Origin: Candidatus Cloacimonadota bacterium
GTDB lineage: Bacteria > Cloacimonadota > Cloacimonadia > Cloacimonadales > TCS61
Reading direction: 5' to 3'
DNA length: 49,949 nt
NCBI GenBank assembly: GCA_018400535.1
Contig: JAGYMQ010000037.1
Location: 1 to 49,949 of the forward strand
In this document: one piece after another, positions 6,841-15,406 of the stretch
Position numbering within the stretch: position 1 is the first letter of the stretch
Layout: every line of letters starts with the position of its first letter
Notes under the pieces: generated by a model
Told to the model about the DNA's origin: nothing
Seen by the model: the letters and a program-made list of their open reading frames with translations, nothing else
Database searches by the model: none
Program-made: the position numbers and the translations under genes

Positions 6841-8079
6841 CTATTTATGTTTTTTCAGAAGGATTGCACCGTTATGTCCACCGAATCCGAGTGAATTACT
6901 AAGCACATATTCCACGTCAAGTTCGATAGCCTGATTGGGAATATAATCCAGATCACAGTCGGGATCGGGAACTTCATAATTTATTGTAGGATGCAAAATT
7001 CCGGTTTCCAAGGTTTTACAACAAGCGATTGTTTCGATGGCTGCTGCTGCGCCCAAAGTGTGTCCCACCATCGATTTTGTGGAATTTATTTTTATTTCTT
7101 TGGCGTGTTCACCAAAAATTGTTTTGATCGATGTTGTTTCATTTTTATCGTTCAAAGGTGTGGAAGTTCCATGGGCATTTATATACATAATTTCTTTTGG
7201 TTCCACTTTTGCATCATGCAATGCCATTTTCATAGCACGTGCGCTACCCTCTCCATTTTCAGCTGGCGCTGTGATATGATAGGCGTCGCAGCTAGCTCCA
7301 TAACCAACGATTTCAGCAAAGATATGAGCACCTCTTTTGATAGCGTGTTCTCTCTCTTCCAAAACAACAACGCCAGCACCTTCGCCGATAATAAATCCAT
7401 CTCTTTCCTTGTCGAATGGACGGCAAGCTTTGTGCGGTTCGTCGTTTCTTGTCGATAGAGCTTTCATTGATGAGAATCCGGCAACAGAGAGAGGTGTGAT
7501 GGAAGCTTCGGTACCGCCAGCTAAGATCAGATCCGCATCGCCATATTGGATTGAGCGAAAGGCAGTTCCGATCGAGTGCATTGAGCTGGCGCAAGCGGAG
7601 GTGATATTAAAATTGATCCCGCGTAGATCAAATTTGATCGCAACTTCGGCAGCAGCAATATTTGAGATCATTTTTGGAATGAAAAAGGGACTGATTCGTT
7701 TTGGCCCTTTACGCACAAATTTTGACGCTTCATTTTCAAAAGTTTCCATTCCGCCGATCCCTGAAGCGATCAAAACACCCGCCAGATCATGATCAAAAGG
7801 ATGATCTAACAAACCTGAGTTTTTCATTGCCTGTTCTGCAGCGATCAAAGCAAATTGTGTATATTTATCCTTCTTCTTGATCTCTTTGCGCTCAAAATAT
7901 TTTTTTGGATCATAATTTTTTACTTCAGCAGCAATCTGGCTGGCATATTCATATGTAACATCAAATACGGAGATCCGTTCAATCCCATTTTTCCCTGCGA
8001 TCAAATTTTCCCAGGTCGTCTGCACATCATTTCCGATAGCATTCAAAGTTCCCAAACCCGTGATAACAACTCTTCTCAT
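6841..8079 (-). CDS. fabF: 3-oxoacyl-ACP synthase II (KAS II)
   Basis: Elongating condensing enzyme of type II fatty-acid synthesis, joining malonyl-ACP to acyl-ACP. The Cys-His-His triad is visible: Cys in NITSACASS, His in NAHGTSTPLND and His in KSMVGHTLGAAAA. At 412 residues it is of normal length. ATG 8079 follows GAGGAG; the in-frame ATG at 8127 lies inside an intergenic hairpin and has no binding site, so I reject it. It stands between acpP and rnc, the order seen in many bacteria. Confidence 0.96.
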   Translation of the reverse strand: MRRVVITGLGTLNAIGNDVQTTWENLIAGKNGIERISVFDVTYEYASQIAAEVKNYDPKKYFERKEIKKKDKYTQFALIAAEQAMKNSGLLDHPFDHDLAGVLIASGIGGMETFENEASKFVRKGPKRISPFFIPKMISNIAAAEVAIKFDLRGINFNITSACASSMHSIGTAFRSIQYGDADLILAGGTEASITPLSVAGFSSMKALSTRNDEPHKACRPFDKERDGFIIGEGAGVVVLEEREHAIKRGAHIFAEIVGYGASCDAYHITAPAENGEGSARAMKMALHDAKVEPKEIMYINAHGTSTPLNDKNETTSIKTIFGEHAKEIKINSTKSMVGHTLGAAAAIETIACCKTLETGILHPTINYEVPDPDCDLDYIPNQAIELDVEYVLSNSLGFGGHNGAILLKKHK

Positions 8080-8105
8080 AATCTCCTCACGAAAGATAAA
8101 ATTAT

Positions 8106-8128
8106 GGTGGGGACGTGAATACCCCACC
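8106..8128 (-). promoter_or_regulatory. Intergenic hairpin between acpP and fabF
   Basis: A 7-bp perfect stem (GGTGGGG/CCCCACC) with a 9-nt loop lies between the acpP stop and the fabF binding site. No T run follows on either strand. acpP is usually needed in large excess over fabF, so a partial stop or an mRNA 3'-end stabiliser here would make sense; this is inference. Confidence 0.55.
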
Positions 8129-8141
8129 TTGTGAAATTATA

Positions 8142-8375
8142 TTAATCCAATTTTGTTTTCAAATAGTCGATAGCTTTACCGACTGTCACCAATTTTTCAG
8201 CATCTTCATCAGGAATATCGATATCAAATTCTTCTTCGAATTTCATGATCAATTCTACCGTATCGAGAGAATCAGCTCCCAGATCTTCGATAAAATTTGC
8301 TTCCAGTGTGACTTCACTTTCCTCTACGCCGAGTTCTTCAACGATAATTTCCTTTACTTTGTCTTCAACGTTCAT
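8142..8375 (-). CDS. acpP: Acyl carrier protein
   Basis: The 77-residue acidic carrier holds growing acyl chains on a phosphopantetheine arm. The attachment Ser lies in GADSLDTVE at about residue 36. Charge and four-helix length are typical. A very strong ribosome binding site (AAGGAGG) precedes ATG 8375, consistent with high expression. It lies between a small unassigned ORF and fabF in the operon. Confidence 0.97.
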   Translation of the reverse strand: MNVEDKVKEIIVEELGVEESEVTLEANFIEDLGADSLDTVELIMKFEEEFDIDIPDEDAEKLVTVGKAIDYLKTKLD

Positions 8376-8387
8376 ATTTCCTCCTTT

Positions 8388-8528
8388 TTATTCTTTGAAT
8401 AATTTCTGTATCATTAGTTTATTTTCTATTATACTGTCTATTCTGCGGGAAAGACCAACAGACAAAATGGTTGTTTTCACTTCGTCATCAGTCAGCAGAT
8501 CGACAATATTTAAATCTACAGAATTCAT
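8388..8528 (-). CDS. Small unassigned ORF between fabG and acpP (46 aa)
   Basis: ATG 8528 opens 46 codons ending at TAA 8388-8390. The start is 7 bases after the fabG stop, and the end overlaps the acpP ribosome-binding region. The translation begins MNSVDLNIVDLLTDDEVK, is acidic at the N-terminus, contains SVGLSRRIDSIIENK and ends QKLFKE; it looks like a soluble helical peptide. Its own ribosome binding site is weak (AAAGA), so it would depend on coupling to fabG. I do not recognise a family. The exact fit into the gap argues for a real gene; a leader that couples fabG to acpP is the alternative. Confidence 0.5.
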   Translation of the reverse strand: MNSVDLNIVDLLTDDEVKTTILSVGLSRRIDSIIENKLMIQKLFKE

Positions 8529-8535
8529 TTTTTCT

Positions 8536-9279
8536 TTAGATGATCAAACCACCGTCCACATTGATCGTTTGACCGGTAATGTAATTGGCTTCAGTAGAAG
8601 CCAAAAAAAGACAGAGATTTGCAACATCAGCTGGAGTTCCCATCCGAGCTAAAGGAATTGCTTTTGCATAATTTTCAACAACTTCTGGTGATAATTTTTG
8701 TGTCATTTCAGTTTGAATAAAACCGGGAGCAATAGCATTGACTCTGATCTTTCTGCTGGCAAATTCTCTGGCAGCAGATTTGGTCAGAGCGATCAAACCA
8801 CCTTTGGAAGCAGCATAATTTGCCTGTCCAGCATTTCCCATGATTCCGATCACAGAAGCAATATTCAAGATCACGCCTGTTTTTTGTTTTAACATATAAC
8901 GTGAAACTGCCTGGATACAATTGAAAGCACCTTTCAGATTCACGTTGATCACTGCCTCCCAATCAGATTCTTTCATCTTCATTAATAAGCCATCTTTGGT
9001 GATTCCAGCATTGTTAACTAAAATATCTATTGAACCAAAATCTTTGTAAATGTCTCTAAAAACATTTTTTATCGCTTTGTTATCAGTCACATCTGCCGGA
9101 TATCCAATTGCTTTCAAACCTGCATCATCGATCTTTTGCACTGCACTATCGATATCCTTTTGATGCAAATCTATGATCAAGCTGGTCGCTCCTCTTTGAG
9201 CAAAATATTTGGCAATAGTGAAACCAATACCACGAGCACTACCGGTGACGATAGCAATCTTGTTTCGAAAATCATTCAT
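8536..9279 (-). CDS. fabG: 3-oxoacyl-ACP reductase
   Basis: NADPH-dependent reduction of beta-ketoacyl-ACP. The 247 residues are a classic short-chain dehydrogenase: cofactor motif TGSARGIG at about 12-19, NNAG at about 88-91, catalytic Ser in NIASVIG and YAASK. The C-terminal GQTINVDGGLII is typical of FabG. Its ATG overlaps the fabD stop by 8 bases, with GAGGAG inside the end of fabD, so translation is coupled. Confidence 0.96.
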   Translation of the reverse strand: MNDFRNKIAIVTGSARGIGFTIAKYFAQRGATSLIIDLHQKDIDSAVQKIDDAGLKAIGYPADVTDNKAIKNVFRDIYKDFGSIDILVNNAGITKDGLLMKMKESDWEAVINVNLKGAFNCIQAVSRYMLKQKTGVILNIASVIGIMGNAGQANYAASKGGLIALTKSAAREFASRKIRVNAIAPGFIQTEMTQKLSPEVVENYAKAIPLARMGTPADVANLCLFLASTEANYITGQTINVDGGLII

Positions 9280-10216
9280 AAGCTTTCAACTCCTCTTTCA
9301 CGGCTTCAAAAGATTCAATAGTGTCAATACTGATAATTTTTGCTTTTCTGTCAATTTTTCTGAGCATTCCAGCCAAAACTTTCTGCGGTCCAAATTCAAT
9401 GAAAAGTTCCACTCCAGCTTCTAACATAAATTTGACGGAATCCAACCAAAGCACAGAAGAAGTAACTTGACGACGCAAATTTTCTTTGATCTTGTTGATG
9501 TCGGTTGTCGGTTTGGCATCAACATTTGAAATTAATGGAATATTAGTTTCTGAAAATTTGATCTTATCCATTTCACTCGCCAGCCATTCTCCCGCTTTTT
9601 TAATCAAAGGTGAATGAAAAGCACCGCCCACTTTGAGTGGAATGATCCTTTTCACTTTCTGCTCTTTGAGAATTCTCGTAACTTCGTGCACGCCTTTTTG
9701 CGTTCCAGAAATAACAGTTTGCACAGGAGTGTTGAAATTTGCAGCAACGACAATATTATGTTCAGAAACTTTTTTGCAAATATCTTTGATCGTGACAGGA
9801 TTTGAGCCAATAACAGCGCTCATCGCATAAGAAGATCCTTCGCTGGCTTTGATCATAAATTCACCACGTTTATGCACAAGATACATTGCATCTTGTAATT
9901 TCAATACGCCATTTGCAACGAGAGCAGAAAATTCTCCGAGTGAATGACCGGCTACAAAAGCGGGTTTGATCTCAATTTCTTGTTGCAACATTTTCAGAGC
10001 AGCAATGCTGTGAAACAGAATTGCTGGTTGGGTGAAACGTGTTTCTTTCAATTTTTCTTCCGGTCCTTCTTTCATTATCTTATAAAGCTCAAGATTATTT
10101 TTTTCATCAAAATTCTGTAATTCCTGCTTCAGTTCAGGAAATTTTGCCAGGATGTCCATCGCCATTCCAACATATTGCGCACCTTGACCGGGAAATAGTA
10201 AGGCAATTTTTTTCAT
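9272..10216 (-). CDS. fabD: Malonyl-CoA-ACP transacylase
   Basis: Loads malonyl groups onto ACP. The 314-residue protein starts with LFPGQGAQYVGM and has the active-site GHSLGE with its nucleophilic Ser (about residue 91), a GAFHSPL segment with the catalytic His, and a C-terminal FGPQKVLAGML. Start at ATG 10216 follows GAGG. It lies 12 bases behind fabH in the fatty-acid operon. Confidence 0.96.
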   Translation of the reverse strand: MKKIALLFPGQGAQYVGMAMDILAKFPELKQELQNFDEKNNLELYKIMKEGPEEKLKETRFTQPAILFHSIAALKMLQQEIEIKPAFVAGHSLGEFSALVANGVLKLQDAMYLVHKRGEFMIKASEGSSYAMSAVIGSNPVTIKDICKKVSEHNIVVAANFNTPVQTVISGTQKGVHEVTRILKEQKVKRIIPLKVGGAFHSPLIKKAGEWLASEMDKIKFSETNIPLISNVDAKPTTDINKIKENLRRQVTSSVLWLDSVKFMLEAGVELFIEFGPQKVLAGMLRKIDRKAKIISIDTIESFEAVKEELKAYE

Positions 10217-10228
10217 ATCAAAAACCTC

Positions 10229-11224
10229 TTATAATCTTAGTAGCAAGCTGCCAGAAGTGAGACCAGCTCCAAAAGAAGCCAGTAAAACGATATCACCATG
10301 ACGAATGACATTATTTCGGATCGCTTCATCCAAAGCAATGGGAATGGTGGCAGCAGAAGTATTAGCATATTTTTCAATATTTACGATAACTTTGTTTTCA
10401 TCGATCTTCAATTTCTTGCCAAGAGCCTGAATTATCCGTAAATTTGCCTGATGTGTGATCAACCAATCGATCGATTTTACGTCCATGTTATTTCTTTTAA
10501 GAACGATGTCACAAGCGTTATACATCGAACGAATAGCCAATTTGAATATCTTGTTTCCTTCCATATAAACCGTGTGCAGATTTTTTTCGACAGTTTTTTG
10601 AGAAGCCGGCATTCGTGAACCACCTGCATGTTGCACGAGAAGATCATAATGTGATCCATCAGCGGAAATTTCTGTATCAATAAAACGGGAAATATCTTTG
10701 GGCTCTGCGCGAGAAATAATCGTGGCTCCGGCTCCGTCACCGAAAAGAACACAAGTATTTCGATCCTGATAATTCGTGATCTTTGTAAGGATCTCCACGC
10801 CGATGACAAGAACGTTTTTTGCCAGGCCATTTTCCACGTATTGCTTGGCAATATTAGCTCCATAGATCCAACCGGTGCAACCAGCAGAAACATCGAAAGC
10901 AGGAAAATTTTTCAAGCCTAATTTTTTTTGGAGGATACAAGCTGTCGAAGGAAAAGGATGATCTCCCGAAATTGTTCCGCAAATGATCATATCGATATCT
11001 TTATTTTTTATATTAGCATCTTCAATCGCTTTCAAAGCAGCTTCATAGGCAAGATCAGAAGCTGCCTGTGATTCTGAAGCGATGTGTCGTTCAGACATAC
11101 CAGTTCGGGTGCGTATCCATTCATCAGAAGTATCGACCATTTTTTCCAGATCGAAATTCGTTAATATTTTTTCTGGAACATATCTACCTGTTCCTTTAAT
11201 CTTAGCAAAATATTTTTCTATCAT
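10229..11224 (-). CDS. fabH: 3-oxoacyl-ACP synthase III (KAS III)
   Basis: First condensation of fatty-acid synthesis, joining an acyl-CoA primer to malonyl-ACP. The Cys-His-Asn triad is visible: Cys in DVSAGCTGWIYG, His in WLITHQANLRI and Asn in YANTSAATIP. Its 331 residues are normal. The ATG overlaps the plsX stop (ATGA), so the two are coupled. Primer preference (acetyl or branched) cannot be read from the sequence by eye. Confidence 0.96.
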   Translation of the reverse strand: MIEKYFAKIKGTGRYVPEKILTNFDLEKMVDTSDEWIRTRTGMSERHIASESQAASDLAYEAALKAIEDANIKNKDIDMIICGTISGDHPFPSTACILQKKLGLKNFPAFDVSAGCTGWIYGANIAKQYVENGLAKNVLVIGVEILTKITNYQDRNTCVLFGDGAGATIISRAEPKDISRFIDTEISADGSHYDLLVQHAGGSRMPASQKTVEKNLHTVYMEGNKIFKLAIRSMYNACDIVLKRNNMDVKSIDWLITHQANLRIIQALGKKLKIDENKVIVNIEKYANTSAATIPIALDEAIRNNVIRHGDIVLLASFGAGLTSGSLLLRL

Positions 11225-12222
11225 AATTCATACCTCTCAAAATATTCTCCAGCATGATCCACGAAGCCACTTCTGGCAATACGAGCTGCGATCTTAACAG
11301 CATTTTTGATCGCTTTTGCATTTGAACGTCCATGCGCCACGACTGAAACGCCATTCAATCCCACTAACAAAGCTCCACCATATTCTGTGTGGTCCATTTT
11401 TTTTTTAATATAAGCATAAACAGGAAAAGAAAGTAAAGCTCCGATCTTGGCGACCCAATCTTTTTTGATCTGTTCTTTCATGATATCAAAGATTGTGATC
11501 GCTGCTCCTTCAATCGTTTTCAACATTATATTTCCGACAAATCCATCGCACACGATCACATCAGCCACACCTTTTAGAAGATCTTTTCCTTCAATATTAC
11601 CGATGAAATTTATATCTGAATAATTTTGCAATTTTTTATTCGTAACCTTCATCAATTCATTGCCCTTTGAATTTTCTTCTCCAATGTTCAAAAGCGCAAC
11701 ATCCGGTTCTTTGATCTGATAAAAAAATTTGGAATATAAACTGCCTAATTTAGCAAATTGAACCAGATTTTCTGATGAACAATCAACGTTCGCACCAACA
11801 TCCAGAACAATAACATTTCGATTTTGAGTGGGCAAGATAGTAGCGATTGCTGGGCGAAGAATATTTTTCATTCGTCCCAGAGCAAAAAGAGATGCAGCCA
11901 TCACCGCACCAGTATTACCTGCGCTTACAAAAGCATCGACTTTTTTGTCAGCGTGTAATTTTATCGCTTTCACAAGAGAGGAATTTTTTTTCTTTTTCAC
12001 AATGCGGGAAGGTGAATCATTCATTGTTATAACTTCTTCGGCTGGAACTATTTCGATTCTTTCTTTGTCATAATAATATTTGTCTAATTGACCTACGAGC
12101 TCTCGCTCTTTTCCAACTAAAAAGATCTTGTCACAGATTTCTTCTTTAATTGCAAGAATTGCACCTTCAACTTCTGGAAAAGGTGCATTATCACTACCAA
12201 AAGCATCAAGTGCAATTTTCAT
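11221..12222 (-). CDS. plsX: Phosphate acyltransferase PlsX
   Basis: Makes acyl-phosphate from acyl-ACP for phospholipid synthesis, on the inner face of the membrane. The N-terminus (KIALDAFGSDNAP), SAGNTGAVMA, LDVGANVDCSSENLVQFA and VCDGFVGNIMLKTIEG are family hallmarks. 333 residues is normal length. It lies 21 bases behind rpmF. Presence implies PlsY elsewhere in the genome. Confidence 0.96.
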   Translation of the reverse strand: MKIALDAFGSDNAPFPEVEGAILAIKEEICDKIFLVGKERELVGQLDKYYYDKERIEIVPAEEVITMNDSPSRIVKKKKNSSLVKAIKLHADKKVDAFVSAGNTGAVMAASLFALGRMKNILRPAIATILPTQNRNVIVLDVGANVDCSSENLVQFAKLGSLYSKFFYQIKEPDVALLNIGEENSKGNELMKVTNKKLQNYSDINFIGNIEGKDLLKGVADVIVCDGFVGNIMLKTIEGAAITIFDIMKEQIKKDWVAKIGALLSFPVYAYIKKKMDHTEYGGALLVGLNGVSVVAHGRSNAKAIKNAVKIAARIARSGFVDHAGEYFERYEL

Positions 12223-12243
12223 TGATCAACCAAAATGATCGTT

Positions 12244-12426
12244 TCAATCTTCTTTTATCGTTATCACTTGTTTACCGTTATAGTAACCGCATTTTTGGCA
12301 AATGTTATGAGGTTGGATCGGTTCACCACAATTTGAACAAGTCGCCACTGTTGGCATTGTGGCTTTGTAATGTGTTCTTCTCTTATTTCTCCTGGATTTT
12401 GAAGTTTTTCTTTTTGGAACTGCCAT
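12244..12426 (-). CDS. rpmF: 50S ribosomal protein L32
   Basis: The 60-residue basic protein starts AVPKRKTSKSRR and has a zinc-ribbon with two CxxC pairs (CSNC and CQKC). I chose ATG 12426 with AAGGAGT upstream; the frame opens earlier but without a binding site. It is the first gene of the fatty-acid run, a widespread linkage of ribosome and membrane growth. The DUF177 (YceD) gene that often precedes rpmF is not present here. Confidence 0.95.
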   Translation of the reverse strand: MAVPKRKTSKSRRNKRRTHYKATMPTVATCSNCGEPIQPHNICQKCGYYNGKQVITIKED

Positions 12427-12466
12427 AATTACTCCTTTATACTCTGATATCTTTTTATATTTCAGT

Positions 12467-12497
12467 ATATTACAATCTAAGCACAATGGATCGACAA
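12467..12497 (-). promoter_or_regulatory. Candidate promoter of the rpmF-fab operon
   Basis: On the minus strand TTGTCG (12492-12497) and TAATAT (12467-12472) are 19 bases apart, about 40 bases before rpmF. A long spacer makes this uncertain. A perfect TTGACA with a TTTATT box 17 bases on lies further up (about 12739-12767) and is an alternative. Confidence 0.3.
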
Positions 12498-12810
12498 GTT
12501 ATTTCTAACCTTTATGGTGTCAAGAATTTTGCTTTTAGAGAATAGACAGAAAATGTTCGCTAATCGCAATTCTGGATTTTTCAATAACTAGCCTCTTTTA
12601 TCGCAAAATCTTGGATATTACCTTTTTCGTTGATATTGAAATTCCAGCTTTTTCGGAGAATTATTATTCCGCTCCTATCTAATCCGTGTATTTTTAATCA
12701 AGATCGCTGGCCTGACTCTTTGCTCTTTCTTCCTGAAATAAAACTTTTCAGTTTTTTCTTGTCAAAAATGCTGAACATTCAAAAAGAAAATTATCAAAAA
12801 AATTGGAGGA
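12498..12810. other. Divergent intergenic region
   Basis: This separates the minus-strand rpmF-fab operon from the plus-strand lipoprotein operon and must hold promoters for both. It is AT-rich, and no reading frame of interest, hairpin terminator or riboswitch was recognised. A plus-strand TGGCC...TTGC pair near 12705-12722 resembles a sigma-54 site but has the wrong spacing. Confidence 0.5.
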
Positions 12811-13476
12811 ATGATGAAAAATTTATTGATCCTTTTACCTTTGTTTATTGTTTTCATAACAGGATGCACGGAAGAAGGGACATTAGTAATTAAAAATGAT
12901 TCACAAGATGAAATTTGGTATGAAATTGATTATGGCACAACGCATTATCTTAATACAAACGAATCAGATGAATACAACTGGGAATTGTCACCTGATGAAA
13001 GCAAGTTCATTCAAGTCGATTATGGCGGTGGTTATTGGTTTTTCTATGACTATTGGCAAGAAGTAGAAATCAAACCGGGCAAAACAAAAACAATGAGGAT
13101 CATCGGTGACGCTGGCGAGATCGAGATCTGGAATGATTCAAATTATTATTATATTTATTATGTTTATCTTTCACCAAGTTCCGATGAATATTGGGGCGAA
13201 GATAGACTTGGTGCTGATATTATCTCACCTGGAGAATCTGTCGTCTGGAAAGTTTCTACAGGCGATTGGGATGTGAGAGTAATTGATGATTTTGGCGAAG
13301 AGTTTACTTCCTACGAAAATTACATTGCACCAGAAGAGCGCACAACTTTCTATTACAATGGTTTTATGCGTTCGGAAGATCCTGACAGTGAAAAGCTGGC
13401 AAATTCCCAAAAAGATCATCGTATCACAAAAAATCTGGTCGAAAAACGAGAAAAGAATAATTTTTCAGCAGAATAG
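12811..13476 (+). CDS. Lipoprotein with two tandem beta-domain repeats
   Basis: A signal peptide with lipobox ITGC ends near residue 19, so the mature protein should be lipid-anchored. Two halves look duplicated: about residues 24-95 and 103-178 share an N-D-S near the start, an SPxES segment in the middle (LSPDESKF, ISPGESVV) and a closing I-x-P/A-x-x-x-T stretch. The second half has the YWGEDRLG...PGES...YDxRVxDxxGEE pattern that I associate with small beta-domains in FCB and deltaproteobacterial exported proteins. A charged, probably disordered tail follows. GGAGGA precedes two adjacent ATG codons (12811, 12814); the second has better spacing. First gene of a four-gene plus-strand run. Function unknown. 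Confidence 0.75.
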   Translation: MMKNLLILLPLFIVFITGCTEEGTLVIKNDSQDEIWYEIDYGTTHYLNTNESDEYNWELSPDESKFIQVDYGGGYWFFYDYWQEVEIKPGKTKTMRIIGDAGEIEIWNDSNYYYIYYVYLSPSSDEYWGEDRLGADIISPGESVVWKVSTGDWDVRVIDDFGEEFTSYENYIAPEERTTFYYNGFMRSEDPDSEKLANSQKDHRITKNLVEKREKNNFSAE

Positions 13477-13524
13477 GCGAAATTGTTTTTCCAAAAAAAA
13501 TCATAATATGCAAAAAGTGAGAAT

Positions 13525-14241
13525 ATGGAATTAAGAGAATTTTTAGCAGCGTTGAAATTTCCGCTTCTGTTCTTTAGCAGTCTTTTGATCATCGTCACCT
13601 TTCTTTCCTATTTTTTGGGATTTCAGATCGTTGTTAATAAATCTACGACTGTTTCCAATCTGCTGCTTTTCAATTTTTTCCAGCAATTTGATCTGACTGC
13701 TACAGCGAATTTTGCGCTTTGGTTCAAAACGATCTTCATTTTTTTGAACGCATTGGCGCTGGGGATGTTCGGCTGGACAAGGTCAGATAAGTTTCCTCTG
13801 AATAGCGGGCAAAAACTTATTTTCAAATTTTTCTCAATCGGATTGATCTTTGCTTCGCTTTTGGAAACGCTTTCTATGTATGGGAAAATTCTCCAAGCGA
13901 TCGATCTTTCTTCTCATTTCATTGCGATGAAATTACCATCCTTCAAAACTCTTCCTTTCAATTATTATTTTCTTCTACTGCTGATCCTGATCATTTTTCT
14001 CTTGTTGATGTATAAACTGTTACGCAACCTGAAAAATAAAGAAAGAAAAGCACAAACCAAACGCTATCTGTCTTTTACGCTGATAATTTTTATTTTGATC
14101 ATGCTGATGAAATATTTAGATGAGAAAAATCTTACTAACCAGATCAATTTTATTTCTAATTTACTGGAATTCTTGAAGATAACATTTCTGGCAAATCTCT
14201 ATTTTCTCAATTTAAATATCATCGATAATTTTAAAATTTAA
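13525..14241 (+). CDS. Integral membrane protein, unknown function
   Basis: 238 residues with about six hydrophobic segments (roughly 10-32, 44-56, 64-82, 98-118, 142-163, 174-230 with a break), otherwise basic between helices. It lies 48 bases behind the lipoprotein gene and 13 bases before the phosphatase-like gene, so it is probably cotranscribed with both. I do not recognise a family. An envelope role is suggested only by the neighbours. Confidence 0.65.
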   Translation: MELREFLAALKFPLLFFSSLLIIVTFLSYFLGFQIVVNKSTTVSNLLLFNFFQQFDLTATANFALWFKTIFIFLNALALGMFGWTRSDKFPLNSGQKLIFKFFSIGLIFASLLETLSMYGKILQAIDLSSHFIAMKLPSFKTLPFNYYFLLLLILIIFLLLMYKLLRNLKNKERKAQTKRYLSFTLIIFILIMLMKYLDEKNLTNQINFISNLLEFLKITFLANLYFLNLNIIDNFKI

Positions 14242-14254
14242 AAAAGGAAAAATT

Positions 14255-15406
14255 ATGTCGAAAAAAGTTTATATTTTTATGTTCATTGATGCGCTGGGTT
14301 GGGAAATTGTGAATAAATATCAATTTATGGAAAAGACCTTTCCCTATCGTTATCCAGCAAAAATGCAATTTGGATATTCCTGCACCGCCATTCCAACTAT
14401 TCTAACTGGACAACCACCGACAAAGCACCAACATCTAAGTTTCTATTATTATGATCCAAACAATTCACCCTTTCATTTTTTCAAATATCTGAAATTTTTG
14501 CCGTCATCGATCTTTGACAGTTGGCGATTTCGACATTTAATGTCACGATTAATAAAAAAAATGAAAGGTTATACCGGATATTTTGAGCTCTATGCAATGC
14601 CGTTTGAACGCTTGCCCTATTTTGATTACATCGAAAAAAAAGATCTTTTTATTCCAGGCGGATTGAGTCCAGTTCCCAATATAGCTGATGAATTGGAAAA
14701 GCGGGAAATTCCCTATCACATATCTAATTGGCGATTGAGCGAACAGCAAAATATCGATGCGATGAAAACAGCTTTAGAAAAAGGTGAGATCAATTTTTCC
14801 TTTCTTTATACAGCAGCGATGGATGGACTCTTGCATCAAGTCACAAAGGACGGCAAAGAAATTCCTGAAAAATTGGATTGGTATGAAAAGCAGATCGCAG
14901 AGATCCTGACTGCTGCGGAAAAAAATTATGATGAATGCAAATTGTTCGTGATGAGTGATCACGGCATGACGACGCTTACCGAGGCTGTCGATGTGAAAAA
15001 AGAAGTGGAAAAGACAAATTTCCAATTTGGCAAAGATTATGCCGCAGTCTATGATTCCACGATGGCAAGATTGTGGTTCTTCAATGATTTTGCGCGAAAA
15101 GAGATCAATCAGAAACTTCAGCAGATTCCTCATTCTCATGTATTGGATCACGAAGAAAAAGTGAAATACAACATCGATTTTCCTGACAATAAATTTGGTG
15201 AAACGATTTTGTTGATGGATCCAGGCTATCAGATCGCACCCAGCGATATGGGATTGGAACCGCTGCCTGGAATGCACGGATTTGCGCCAGAACATGAAGA
15301 TTCTTTTGCCAGCTTTCTTTCGATGGAAGATTTGGAAACTCCACCAAAATGGGTAGGAAATTACTTTGACGTCATGGTTTCAAAAATGGAAGCATTAAAA
15401 AACTGA
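14255..15406 (+). CDS. Alkaline phosphatase superfamily protein (nucleotide pyrophosphatase/phosphodiesterase type)
   Basis: 383 residues. Metal-site residues of the superfamily are seen in order: Asp in FIDALGWE, the nucleophile region YSCTAIPTILTG with Thr, Asp/His in MDGLLHQ, Asp-His in MSDHGMTT and His in GMHGFAPEH. The segment order matches the type I phosphodiesterase/nucleotide pyrophosphatase branch. There is no signal peptide, so it should be cytoplasmic. AAGGA precedes ATG. Its stop overlaps the start of the LolC/E permease by one base. Envelope metabolism is a reasonable but unproven role; substrate unknown. Confidence 0.82.
   Translation: MSKKVYIFMFIDALGWEIVNKYQFMEKTFPYRYPAKMQFGYSCTAIPTILTGQPPTKHQHLSFYYYDPNNSPFHFFKYLKFLPSSIFDSWRFRHLMSRLIKKMKGYTGYFELYAMPFERLPYFDYIEKKDLFIPGGLSPVPNIADELEKREIPYHISNWRLSEQQNIDAMKTALEKGEINFSFLYTAAMDGLLHQVTKDGKEIPEKLDWYEKQIAEILTAAEKNYDECKLFVMSDHGMTTLTEAVDVKKEVEKTNFQFGKDYAAVYDSTMARLWFFNDFARKEINQKLQQIPHSHVLDHEEKVKYNIDFPDNKFGETILLMDPGYQIAPSDMGLEPLPGMHGFAPEHEDSFASFLSMEDLETPPKWVGNYFDVMVSKMEALKN

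Noticed and set aside
12703-12722. Sigma-54 promoter before the lipoprotein gene (TGGCC...TTTGC)
   Set aside because: GG and GC are 11 bases apart, and the strict spacing is 10; the -24 element is also imperfect.
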